This document shows, piece after piece, positions 45,725 through 58,438 of a stretch of DNA of 64,000 nucleotides. Under the pieces are notes generated by a model, which was given only the letters and a program-made list of their open reading frames with translations, made no database searches and was not told where the DNA came from. The first letter of the stretch is position 1. Each line of letters opens with the position of its first letter. The position numbers and the translations under genes are program-made. Origin of the DNA: Lantana camara (Eukaryota > Streptophyta > Magnoliopsida > Lamiales > Verbenaceae); contig CM074865.1 in the NCBI GenBank assembly GCA_037501455.1, positions 17,306,501 through 17,370,500 on the forward strand. Direction: 5' to 3'.

Positions 45725-48700
45725 ATAGTACAATAACAAGTAAATCATTCTTATTTTTAACTTCAAGGACTAGTCTAAAAATTAATAATATTTTAGGGAT
45801 TAGATTACAAACTAATCATTGAATGTTAATATAATAGTGTACTTATCAACGTTCTAATGAGCTTTTACACCATATTTAAACTTCATAAAGAGTTTGCATC
45901 ATTTAAACATCTCCACAACAAACATTTGATCATTGATTTGTAATATACTTGTAAAGTTGGACATTGATTAGTGGTGGACAAAAGAAGAAATCGATTTAAT
46001 CATTTCACAACTTTTACATTAAAAAAAAAGCGTTTAATTTTGATATTAATTAAATAGACTTTTAGTATACACAAGTTAACAAACATCTATTTGATTCAGT
46101 GCCCCAAAAAATGTTGTGAAAGTTGTCATAAATCACACTGGGGTAGTGTAAATTGTTATAAATTCTAAGTACGTATTATTAAATGCCGCTCACATATCTC
46201 GATCTTAAAGTAATGTTCTATAATGGTGGGAAGTAACACTATTTTAATCTATAAGTTATGTTGCTCAATTTTTGTTAGCGACCGTGTAGTTATCAGTGAG
46301 ATCTCTCCTCATAAATAAATCAATCGAACAAATAAAGTATATACATTTATTCATGATCATTCACAAATTTTTAAACACGATAAAATTAAAATGCCCATGA
46401 GTAATAACACAACCACTAATATAATCTTTATGTGGGCAAGATTCCAATAAATACTTCTAACACTACCCGACTTAAATGGACCATCAGTTGGCCTCCAACA
46501 AAGACGTCCAAACATCCAGACAAAAGTAATGTAAACTAGGTTAGTTCTCATCTGATAACCAATAATCGCATTCATATTGATAGCTTACCTTAAGTATTTT
46601 CTTAAAGTTATCCCTCACTTAGTCTCTTTGATTAATACCTCTTCCGTCTTCTTGCCTCATGGTTTTAGGTCTTGCAACTGCAATCAACATGTATTTTAAA
46701 ACTCTAGATTGTCACTTTTGTTTTGTTAGGACTTTAAGTATTAATCTATTTTGTGTCATGTATACGTCTATGGCTGCATTAATATCTATTTCTGAGCGGA
46801 AGTTATGTTGCTCAATTAATTCACATGTTATTCACATTTCCCACTAAAAATTAATATGAAATAAGCTGACTCACAGGTCAATCTTATAAGTTTTCGAGCT
46901 GAATCCAAACCTTTATCATGTTATTCCCTAGTTCCCCTACTACCAATTTAATTAAAAATAGTTACATATACTATACATTAATATAAAAAATATGTACTTG
47001 GTAATTCATATAAGTACTATATACTAATTTCCTTATTTAATATATTAAATATATATATAATATTTTGGAATTTAATACATTGAAAAAATAAGTTTTTTGA
47101 CGTTGGATTCAAACTCAAGCCTACTCAAGCTTGAGCTCGCAAAATACTCAACTTTTAGAGCCCGACCCTAAATTATTTAATTTTAGATCGAACTCAAACT
47201 TGAACCTGAAAAATATATAAAAGTTCAACTCAACTCAACACACACCCATGTATAATAATTAGTTTGTTTATATTTAATAGAAATATATAGGACTCGATCT
47301 ACAAATAAAAAAATTAGGATTTATTTATTTATATTTTCAGGCAACTTTTCTACTATTTTAATTAGAAAAACTAATTAATAATCAATAAATTTATTTTTAT
47401 TGAAAGAATACATGAGTAAATTTGTCAATCTAAACAACTCATTCGACCAATTTGTCGTTCTAAAAAGCCTACTTTGTTGACTTTGATCTTTTTATTGATA
47501 AAATTATTCTTAAATTTTGTACGGCTTAATATCAGTTAATTTTATGTACTTGTACTAATTTATTACACAAATATTATATATTAAATTAACTTATGAATAT
47601 TTAAATTCGAAATTTAATTACTTTTAAATATTTAAATCATCTCAATTATAATATATGATGGTTTTTAAAAACTACTTTACTACATAAGCATATCGTATAC
47701 AAAAGAATCATATAATTGAAGACTTGCAGATTAAAATTTTTAAGAAAATAATTTCAAATTTTCAATTGAGAATTTATTTAATGTAATTGAGTTTAAAAAA
47801 AAAATTTTAATGTTGCATTGTTTGGTATTTTAGAACGGAAAAATGTATATAATATTCTTTTTATCAATAATTTCTTTATGCTTTTCTTGATTATAAAAAT
47901 TAATTTTAATAGAAACTTTTTTTTATTAAAAGAAAAGGAGCTCTTTTGTGTTTTTTCCTAGATATTCCAGATTTAGACTCATTTTGATTCATCCATTTTT
48001 TATATTAAAAAAATGAGTTATATGCATCCAACTCTCTTATATATATTATTCTGGAGTTTATAAAGCCATATACACCCGACTCTCTTATATATTTTAAATA
48101 GGCGTAAAAAACCACTTGTTATATAAAAACTCATAGAAAATTTTGTACTTTTTAGATTTTGCACAGAAAATTTCATGGCTGACAATTGTATTATATGCTC
48201 GGATTATGCGAATTTTCTTTAAAAAAATATTGTTTTTGTATTTATATGCATGGTCTTTTAGTTTCTATAAATTTGAATTTTTGTCTCAATATTTATAAGA
48301 TTTCTCAAACAGATCCTAAAATAACTTATTTTAATATATAATTTTTTATCCATTAATTTTTCTTTAATGTATTTTTTCTACAAATTTTTAATTTTATGTC
48401 TTTGTTTTCATCTTTTACTTCCCAATGAGAATTTTTGTGATTATTTATATTCTTTATTTATTTCTTTTATATATATTTTCCAATATTTTTTTTTATATTC
48501 TATTATATTTTTTTGCAAATTTGTTATTTATAAATATTTTTTATTTAATTTTTGTTTTTATTTTCATAAAAAGTGGCAGCGTATGTGGTTCAAATAATGC
48601 ATGAGGATTTTTTATATTTAGTTTTATGAAATAAAGGATTTTTTATGCTAATATTTGGAACATAGTATTTATTTTGCATTTTAATATTTCACGGAATTTT

Positions 48701-48780
48701 TCTAACAATTACCTTTTAAAAGAATAGTACTGATTGTTATTTCAAGTTTTTAACATGCTCTCCAACGGCCCGTTTTTACA
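45725..48780. other. AT-rich spacer
   Basis: No gene supported. A 72-codon minus-strand frame at 46357-46575 with a hydrophobic C-terminal half has no motif, splice context or promoter. 46990-48760 is extremely AT-rich. Confidence 0.5.
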
Positions 48781-49052
48781 TCTATTAAATCAAACGCCAT
48801 TAAATTTTCAATCAAACATACGTGTTCTCGAATTTTTTGGGAACGTAATTACCATTGATAGAGAGAACTTTACACCTTAAATGATCCTTTTTTATTCGAC
48901 CAATAAAAATGGATTATCTATTAAATCATACGACATTAAATTTTCAATCAAACATACGTGTTCTCCAATTTTTTGGGAACGTAATTACCCTTGATAGGGA
49001 GAACTTTACACTTTAAATGATCCTTTTTTATTCGACCAATAAAAATGGATTA
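48781..49052. repeat. Tandem duplication, period 136 bp, two copies
   Basis: Units 48781-48916 and 48917-49052 differ at only a few bases (for example CAAACGCC versus CATACGAC). High identity suggests a recent event. Confidence 0.92.
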
Positions 49053-49679
49053 TAGAATAAAAAAAGATTAAAGATAATCATCATTCACAGTGTCAATTTT
49101 AGAAAAATACTGAAAAGTTAGATGAAACATAACTTTAGCTGAAATTCTGGTGATTCTTGCATTCGAATCTAATACTACTCGCTCACTCCAAATTGTAGAA
49201 TTTCTCGCATTCTTTATTTAGTTTTAAGGGGGAAAAAAAAATACAAAGTGCAGTAGTTTATATTTTTCGGTTTATATTTGAAGCTAAACATCATATTTTT
49301 AGGTGATTTTATCTGATGTATGGATATGGATACAACAATATAAATACACATCATATAAGTAACTCGAATTGGTATCCTGGCTGCGCTAGCTAAGCATTCA
49401 ATTTATGTTTAATTCTATCCCATACTAAGTGGATGGTGAATTAGATTCATCGCGTACTTAATATAATTTTTAGAAAGATTTACGAATAAAAAAAACAAAT
49501 ATAATTTATTTGTTAATAAATTTATACAAGATTTTTTCGGGACCCAATTGGCTACATAAACTACATCATCTGAAATAAATAAATAAATAAATTTTAAGAA
49601 AAACAAAATTGTGTGAAATGAATAAGGAATTCTAGCGCAATATCTATTGATAATGTAAATAGTGTATTTTACCCTTACC
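49053..49679. other. AT-rich spacer
   Basis: No gene seen. Confidence 0.5.
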
Positions 49680-49845
49680 TAGGGGTGGGCGTCGGGTCGG
49701 GTAATCGGGTTTCGGGTTAATCAGGTCGGGTATCCGAAATTTCTGGTAGCTATTTTTGCTACCCGAACCCGACCCGAAAATATCGGGTACGGGTTTCGGG
49801 TACCCGACTTTTTAATCTTTTTTTTTTTTTTTTTTTTTCCAGTCA

Positions 49846-49900
<55 letters not shown>

Positions 49901-49980
49901 TATATATTATACGTATATTATTACATATGTATATTGTTAATAATATATATTATATATATATAATATTTTATATATATATG

Positions 49981-50011
<31 letters not shown>

Positions 50012-50206
50012 TATTAAATTAAATTCGGGTATCGGGTACCCGTTCGGGTAGAATTTTTCTACCCGAAACCCGACCCGAATTTTATGTCGGGTATCGGGTA
50101 CCCAACCCGAAACCCGATTTACCCGAAATTGGCTACCCGATCGAAGATTACCCGATCGGGTCGGGTTGGGTACCCGAAACCCGACCCGAAACGCCCAGCC
50201 CTACGG
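49680..50206. mobile_element. MITE with TAGGGGTGGGCG ends and internal (TA)n
   Basis: Left end TAGGGGTGGGCGTCGGGT, right end ACCCGACCCGAAACGCCCAG then CCCTA. GGGTACCCG and CGGGTATCGGGTA words repeat in inverted order on both arms, around a core that is almost pure TA (49848-50010). CCTTACC occurs immediately left and a few bases right (50210-50216), a possible duplication. The ends are typical of hAT-type MITEs. Confidence 0.75.
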
Positions 50207-50216
50207 CCTTACCATT

Positions 50217-51602
50217 GTCGCTTGAGTGACAAAAATTTTGAAAAGAAAAACCATTTAAGTAAACATTATAAAATGTTGGATATAGGCTGACTTAATTATA
50301 TCGGATACTTTTAAAATATTATTTTATCGTATTATATCGTATTAAATATTTATATTCGATATTGTGTCAAACACTGCCTACTAGAGACGGAGGCACATGA
50401 AAGTTAGGGGTCCCGCTACCTATAAATTTTGAAAAAATTCTACTTTGAACCCCTTATTTAGCAATTTTCGTTCTCCAAATTAAAAATTTTGCCCCTTCAA
50501 TTTTAAAAAATTATCATTTTGCAACTTTTAAAGATAATAATTTTTGTAATTTTTAAATTATAAATTTTCACCTCCCTTATTGTAAATTTTGATTCTGTTC
50601 CTACTTTTCAAGTAAATTTTTTTTTAAAAAAATATATATTATCGTGTCTATATCATATTGTACTCACGGGAAATTCTTGCATGCACCAGGTATGGGACCA
50701 AGTGCATTCTCCCACCACTATTTTAATGGAAAAAGTTAAAAAAAAATATAGAAAAAAAATTCAAAAATAAAAAAAAATATTTTTTTTAATAAAATAATAA
50801 TGGATACATGCATCGATCCACAACTAATACATCAAGAATTTCCCTCGTATTTATAACGATCTATTGGCACTCCAATATCATAACTTAGAGCCCAAAGCGT
50901 AATAAAATTGATAAGAGCGTGGAGAGTGACTTCACATGTTTGTACCTTAGTGCAAAGTGATAGTTGAAAGATGTAAAGACGTATGGCAGCAGCGCATAGC
51001 CCACTGCATATTCAACGGTAAACAGTGAAAGTTCACTGACCAAAAACTGATGTTATAACATAAAAAAACCTACTGTTTGTGATAAAACCAAGAGATTGCA
51101 GAACAACCACGTGCGCGGGTGCATGCATAATACACACAGCCATCATAATTCCAGAGAGAGAGAGTGAGAGTAAATGTGTACTGTGTTTTTATGAGAGACA
51201 AGAATGACATGTATGGCTGGAAGATAATGACTGCCTATTCAATCTCAGCATAGCTGGCGGTTAAGAAGTAGAAGAAGAAGAAGAAGAAGAGCCACCCATC
51301 CCTTGTTGGGAAAACATAGAAAGTTTGAATATTCCGAATGTTAAATTTGGTTGCTAATTAAGTTAAGAGGAATTATTTTCAATTGATATATCAATTTTTG
51401 AAAATAATAAATTAGTTATACACTTGTAATATTTGAAAATAATAAATTTTTGAACGGTTGTATTTTGTCCGAAAATGATAGTTGAAAATTTTTATTAAAA
51501 ATATTACATTTAACCAATATATTAATATAGTTAATTACAGTTAACTTCTGCGGGTAATATTGGAATACAAAATTGATCAAAATCAACGGAGAGTATTTTC
51601 GA
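50217..51602. other. Spacer with microsatellites
   Basis: No gene seen. Contains GA repeats at about 51153-51166, (GAA)n at about 51269-51288 and repeat-edge text (GAGACGGAGGCAC) near 50384. Confidence 0.5.
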
Positions 51603-51700
51603 ATTTTCAATTAAATTTTTGTCGGCGTCAGCAATTTTCAAATGAAAATGGATTTTCAATTAAATTTTTGCCGGCGTCAGCAATTTTCAAATGAAAATGG
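51603..51700. repeat. Tandem duplication, period 49 bp, two copies
   Basis: Units 51603-51651 and 51652-51700 differ at one base (TTGTCGG versus TTGCCGG). Each carries CCGGCGTCAGC-type GC-rich text between AT arms. Confidence 0.9.
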
Positions 51701-51929
51701 AGTTAAGTGTAATTACTTATTTTTTAAAGGGTGGTATCTGTAATTTAATCTAAAAATGATGACGAATTGTAATTGTAACCCTAAATTTTATTAAGAGAGT
51801 TTTAAGAAAAAAAATTGTACACTTTGAAGAACCAAAGAAATGATAAGTTTATTAGCAATTAGATTGAAAGTAGATCTAAAATTTTAAACTAATACTTGTT
51901 TGGACAATTTTTATTCTAAGTTGGCATCT

Positions 51930-52499
51930 TGTTGGAAAAACGGATTCGAAACATAGTGGAAAATTAAAAATTTTCCTACAAGAATTATTGGCTTGCAATT
52001 TTTATTTTGAAACTCAAGTTTCTAAGTATCTTACTTTACTAGAAGCTTTCTTGAAACGTTTGGAAATAAACATGAAACGAGAAATAGAGAGCAAAAAATT
52101 TCTCCGGTGATGTGTGAAATAATTCACGCATGATCTTCAAAGTAAAAGCTCCATCCTTTCTACTTGAGAGAGAGTTTCTTTTCTTTGAAATAAAGAATGA
52201 CACTTCAAGATCTAAAAAGAATGAGAGAAACTCTTATCTTTTAATCGGTTGAAAAACGTAACTTGGAGAGAGAATTTTTTTTTTTATAATTCTTCTCTAA
52301 CTTTAAGATATAATCAATAATAATTACATTAATAATTAATATCTCTTATCCTAACAACTTTAGGATATTATCTCACATTTATTTATTTCATAAATAAATA
52401 AACTTTAACTTTATCCATTATTTATTTCATAAATAAATATTTTATGATATTATCCTTTATTTATTTTATAAATAAATTAGTAGGATAATAACCATATGA

Positions 52500-52537
<38 letters not shown>

Positions 52538-54211
52538 TTATTTCATAAATAAATATTTATGATCATAGAAACTTGATATTATCTTTGTATTTATTTCATA
52601 AATAAATACTAATAATAATAACTTGATACTTATTTATTTCATAGATAAATAAGTGTTGATATTATCTTTTATTTCTCAAATAAAATAAAATAATATCTTC
52701 TCCTTTATTTGGATGATAATATCCTTTATTTATTTTCTAAATAAATAAAGTAAGATAAAGTTATATTTATTTCATAAATAAAAAATGCCAATTTTCAATT
52801 AATAATTAATTCATAATTAATTATGTATTGGACTTCTTTATTCTGGAATGGACCTTAGAATTAATTCTCTAATTAATTCTAATGACCCTTTATAATTAAT
52901 TTTCCAATTAATTATAGGTTTTACAATTAATTCTCTAATTAATTGTACTTGTGCTTTATAATTAATTCTCCAATTAATTATATTTGGATTTTATAATTAA
53001 TTCTCCAATTAATAATACATGGTCAAATTTCTCAATTGGACTACGCGCCCAGATCAATGCTCACGTGTGGTTTCGTTTCGATCAATTATTTGATCTTTCT
53101 AACAATACCCTTTGAACGTGGCATTTGTGTTTGACCATCTAGGTTCATTATTAGTTAGCAGTGACCCTAATTAATTAATACACTTATTAATTAATTAGCT
53201 CACAGATCACACAACTGTAGTCTAGCAACAGGTGTATGACCCCTACCCGAATAACGAATTAAATCGAAAGAACCTTTCAGTCAATGACATCCATGAGATA
53301 CAATCCTCCTTCCATTCTAACTCTCGATTAAGACCTAGGGCATGGGAATAATGAGAGCCCCATTAATCTTAATCTTAAAACTAAGTTCGTTTCATATCCA
53401 TTTGATCTCAATCCAAGAAACACTTTTCTTGATGTCTTTATCCACTACCTCGGTTGAGGATTTTAGGATGGTATATTAACAATTTATACAATAAGAGATC
53501 TTCTTGTTTTAAGCAAGTGTAGGTCCTTTATTGATACTCACATGCCTCCATGTGCCACTTTTGTAATCCCAACATAAGTCATAATTCAGGTGTCTCGAGC
53601 GACACCCTTTTAGACCTACATCTAAGATTACCTAGTTTGCTCACACGAGACATCATTGGAATCTCAAGTCAAATGATTAATTACTCATGTCATTGACATG
53701 TGAGATGTTTCTTAATTTGGAAGTTTTCTCTTCTAGAAGTGGAAACTTCTTTTCTCATTTATGAATCTTCTCACGCGGGACAACTCAGTGTACTCATTGT
53801 GATAACAAGCACCCTCATGTATTGTGTACGCATCAACGTATGCGCTTTACACCCCATGAAACTAGGTGATCCTTCTTAAGGACACAATCCCACAAGCAAG
53901 CCTCAATCGAGCCTAATTGACACTCCCACTGTTTATTGGGCTCGTCCACTTGGAGTAGTTTCTAATCCGGCTTGAGTTGGCTTGTTTCATGTGTCATTCA
54001 CCTAATGACAAAGTTCCTAACAGCCTGATAGATTAGGGGAGTTCTAATACAAACGCACGTAATAAGAAAGACACAAAACATGCAATTGCATATAAATAAG
54101 TATTTGCCTATGATCAATATCATCTGTCTATTATTCAAAGATTGTTTGTGATATAAAGAAAGTCCCAAAGCAAATTCAACGAATCGGCTTTTTAGGGCAC
54201 TATTCCCAACA
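51930..54211 (-). mobile_element. Solo LTR, family A copy 2 (about 2.28 kb), minus strand
   Basis: On the minus strand it begins TGTTGGGAATAGTGCCC and ends TTTTTCCAACA, homologous along its length to 10297-12305. Shared landmarks include CAGTGGGAGTGTC, GAACTCCCCTAAT and CACATGAAACAAG. The flanking text suggests duplication AGATG, with one TG at the LTR start lost. No protein. It is about 270 bp longer than copy 1, mostly because of expanded AT-rich palindromes at 52370-53015. Confidence 0.85.
52370..53015. repeat. AT-rich palindrome arrays in solo LTR A copy 2
   Basis: Two arrays. 52370-52790 repeats ATTTATTTCATAAATAAAT about eight to ten times with spacers. 52795-53015 repeats ATAATTAATTCTCCAATTAA (hairpin-forming) about five or six times at roughly 42-48 bp. 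(ATT)n interrupts at 52500-52535. Copy 1 of this LTR has only a few such dyads. Confidence 0.88.
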
Positions 54212-54691
54212 TCTCGGTGACAACACCACTTCCACAATGGTTAAGGTCGAAACTTTTGTTGATGTCAGAGATGGCGGAGGCTTCTATGGCCCTTTCAGCA
54301 ATTATATTAAAGAACATGATTTCTAATGAAAATATATTATGTTTGAAGGAGATTGCTCAAGTTTCATAAATAAAATCAAGTCCATAGATGATGACCACTT
54401 CTAGATGAGAATTTTTTTTTTTTTTGATATTCGATCCTTAATTAAATATTTTGATTCTTACTTTTTTAACTTATATTTAGCATGTAAATAATAATGTAGT
54501 TCATTCTCTTTTTAAAAATGTACTTTTAAATTGTATATATTCTTCTAACATTTCAACTTATGATGCGTTGTTTGTACTTTTAGATTGCTAAATTTATACA
54601 AATGTTTGTTTAAAAGAAATATTGATAATAGATAATACTATATTAGAAAAAAGTATTATAAATTATCGAATATGGTGAAATAAATATTATT
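54212..54691. other. AT-rich spacer
   Basis: No gene seen; TTTTTT-rich near 54412-54425. Confidence 0.45.
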
Positions 54692-55510
54692 CTATTTTTT
54701 TTTTCTTTTGCCAAAATCGGTCACTGAGACTGTAACCAACCCAGCTCCCCCCACCCCCTATATATGAAATTGGTATACCAAGCGTATAGGTAACAAGACA
54801 TGATCCACAAATCAGTCAAAGCAAACACGCAAAAATGCTCAAGTTTAATCTCAAAGCAATACAAACTATGTTAGGCGAAACAATAGTACACACCTCTCAT
54901 ACACATCAAATTAAATAGATCACTCATCGGCCTAAAGAGACGTCCAGTCATCGAGCAAAGGTGATCGCTACTTTGTTGATGGCATCCTCAGGACTAATGC
55001 GAAGCTCAAGAAGAAAAACATCCCCACTTCCTAGTTTAAAACAAACAATATGTACACCCGCCAACCGTAAAAAAATAAGTCACAACCTGGATATCCTACG
55101 GAACTACACGTCCACACAAAATCATCATTTCCATCTTCCTCAAGGCACGCACAAAGATTCGGCCTAGGGGCCTAGATCAAGTGCCTTATTGCAATCAAGC
55201 CTTAGAATACTGTAATCTTCTTACACTAGCAATAGATAAGTTGACAGACATTTCTCATCATCTCAAAATTCATACCTAGCACATCAACAACCTACTTGTA
55301 AGCCCCTTTACGTATAACCCCAGTAGCTCTCCACAAAACTTTTATTAAACGTATTATCAACCATATTTATTTCGCTCCTATAAACTTGAAAACAAAGGAC
55401 CTTTCTTGACCATGATCAATCATCAAAAGTAGCATCACAATTAAGACCAATAAATTCATTATGCTTATAACAGTCCAAGCCAATATACAGAACAACATGC
55501 TTATCTGAGT

Positions 55511-55700
55511 TGTAACGCCCCGTGTCTTCGTTTCAGGTACGCTCGCTTCACGTGTGAGTTTGAGTGTTAGAATTGTTGTCATGCTTTAGGATTTTGTGTC
55601 TAATTGATTTATGTGATTCATTTGTTCATTGCCTAAGTGTTATTTTAATTGTAATTTCATTTCATCCTTAACATATGCATAATTCATACATTCATTGCAT

Positions 55701-55748
<48 letters not shown>

Positions 55749-55814
55749 TATATACTTAAATCAATTTCATAAGATTAAAATTTCAATTACTTCATGCAAT
55801 ATTCATTAAACATG

Positions 55815-55856
<42 letters not shown>

Positions 55857-58438
55857 CTCTCCTACACTAATACACTCACATGCATTATATATGTATATAA
55901 TAATATAGCACTAAGATAATTATATACATATTATATACATAATATCTAACTTTATACATATACATGTTATATCTATAATTATATTACGTATATTGGATAT
56001 ACATATATTACATTATACATTGTATGTAACACATTTGCAAGACACACAAACAAACACCTACTAAATCTCTAACACACACTCTTTACACTCTCACATTTTC
56101 ATCTCCATCATTCACCTCACTTGATCACAAGCAAGAAGGAAGGATCATTAGCAAGAAGCATTAGCATCATCATCTCCATCTTCATCATTTCATCTTCCAT
56201 CTCTTTCTTTCCAAGGTTGGTATTGGTTGTTGTGAGATTGTTTATGAGTTGAATAATTTTAGGGCTTAGATGACTTGGATGAGTACTTTGGTTTTGGAGC
56301 ATGAATATATGATATCTTATTGATTTGGAGCTTGAACTTTGAGTATTGGATGTAAGTTGATCAAGTTGTTATATTTGAGGGTATGTGGATTGAATTCTTG
56401 ATGATCTTAACATGTTTTCTTGGGTTAATTGATGTATAATTCACGTATTAGATGTATATTGGTGTTATATGCATGATATATGATTATTTTGGAGTGTTTT
56501 GGTTGAGTTTTGTTATGGTTTTGCTTCCTCCCTTTTTCCTCCTCGAGCAACCCCTGTTTCTGCCCTTTTTCCAGCCCAGGAAGGTTACCCGGGCGGGAAC
56601 TTTTCGTTAAAAAGTACCCGGCCGGGTACTCTTGTCCAGAAAGCTTCTGGACAGTTTTCCCCGGCCGGGGAACTTTTCCCTTGAACTTTACCCGGCCGGG
56701 TACCCCCTCAAAAGAATTCTGATTGACCTGATTTTTGAATCCATAGAAACCTTTTGAAGTCTAAAACAACCTCCAATTAGAATTATCTCAATATATTTTG
56801 TCATTTGTGAGATATAACCATTTTAATTTGGTATCGCCATTTTACCGAAAATCTGCATTCCTCCAACTTTAGACCTACGCCATTTTCTCCTCGTTTTGAA
56901 CCACGATTCGAGCCATATATCATTTTAAAGGTTTATTTGTCTACTTTCATTTTCAATAAACAAAACTCCATTTACACTTCTAGAACTTAAGATATTCCCA
57001 ATTTTCCACAGTCTGCGCGTTTCTTAAATTGTCAACTTTTGCCAAATTTCGCCAAAACACCTCTTCTTGCTTTTCTTTCACTCCCTTGGCTCCCGTATGT
57101 GATTTATATGAAGTATATGCTTGCTTAACCATTACATGAAGCATTAATCGTGCATGAACATTCTCATGAATTATAATTATTATCATTCCATATCATGAGC
57201 ACGCCGTTCGTCAATTACTTGGTTCATTTGTCTAGAGTCTTATGTACACTTGTGTTTCTTGCACAGAGTTCGATCCGGTTGAGGAGCAGGGTCAGTAAGA
57301 TTCTCATTTCTTCTTCCTTTTGTCAAGGTGAGGTTTTATTTTAGTTAAATTAGAACCCTATTACCTTGTATGATCTTTTCAAGCCAAAATGTATTAAGTA
57401 TATGTATACTTTTGAGAATGGTTTAAAGTATGAATGTTTTCAAATGTTTCCATGAAAATGTTTTGGTGAGAATCATGCACATGTTATTGGGCCCCGGGGA
57501 ATTGTGTGAATGGAGACCGGTACGACATCAGGTTGTCGGATAAGCCATTGTATATAGTACCCTTTGAGAGTATCTTACGCGACCGTGTAGTGTGGGAGGT
57601 GAGATACTCTTGAAGCCGGTAGTTAACTCATCGAAGAAGCGGGAAGGAGTCATGATCCCCCGTCTCGATATTGTTCATGATGTGGCTAGGGCCTTGCAAA
57701 CCCTTCCACCGCCCCGGAGGAAGAAGGATGAAAAATTATATTTTCTCACGATTATGATTATGATTTGATTATGATATAATTATATATGCATGAACGCCTA
57801 ATTTATGTTTTAAACACACACTATGGGAGTAAGGTTGGAGAATTGCCCACTCGTCGGGCCACATTAAGCTATGTTTTGTCAAGAACTAATATGATATTCG
57901 TAATTCCGAGCAATGCCTCTTTTAAACTACCCACTTAGGATTTTCTAATACTTTACTCGGGATTATGGATTGCATGCGCATGTGATATATGTATTATGCC
58001 CCTCACTCAGTCTTTGGACTGACACCCCACGTTGTTTTTAGTCTTTTGCAGGTTGAGCTAGGCGGGGAGTTAAGGTCGTGTTGAAGTCTTTACTTTCGAG
58101 TCCTAGCTTGTCTTACTTCTTTAGCATCTCATACTTATATATATATAATTGGTTTTATGTATTATTATAATTTTCAAGGATGATTGTAAATATGTAATGG
58201 TTTTGTAAACCTTGGTTGAAATACTTGACTTGCATGTGATGATATGATAAATGCTTCCGTTTTTATTATTGCATCGTCGGTTTGTAATTTGGTTTAAGGG
58301 TTAGCCCCGCTTAGCTAGGTCGAGTTTTTCCTTGTCACCCCGTTCGTCACGTGTTTGATTCGTGTATGGAAATTCATTTCATGCATGGATTGGACTAGTG
58401 GTGTGGGGGATGTGGCGCCTTCCGATGCGGGTGCTGCA
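55511..58438 (+). mobile_element. Solo LTR, family B copy 2 (2928 bp), TSD TGAGT
   Basis: Starts TGTAACGCCCC and ends GGGTGCTGCA. Perfect TGAGT flanks lie at 55506-55510 and 58439-58443. Shared with 24024-26695 (inverted): CAGGTACGCTCG, the CCCTCACTCAGTCT landmark near 58002, and TTGTCACCCCGTTCG near 58333. Two (TA)n runs at about 55705-55745 and 55818-55854. A palindrome cluster lies at 56584-56702. No protein. It splits the LINE. Confidence 0.9.
56584..56702. repeat. Palindrome cluster CCCGGCCGGG in solo LTR B copy 2
   Basis: AGTACCCGGCCGGGTACT (perfect, 56613-56630), TTCCCCGGCCGGGGAA (perfect, 56657-56672), TACCCGGCCGGGTA (perfect, 56689-56702), an imperfect copy at 56584-56600, and TGTCCAGAA/TTCTGGACA with a 3-base loop at 56633-56653. 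The cluster starts about 1.07 kb from the LTR start. Confidence 0.95.

Noticed and set aside
46357..46575. 72-codon frame with a hydrophobic stretch
   Set aside because: No promoter, splice context or family match; isolated in AT-rich DNA.
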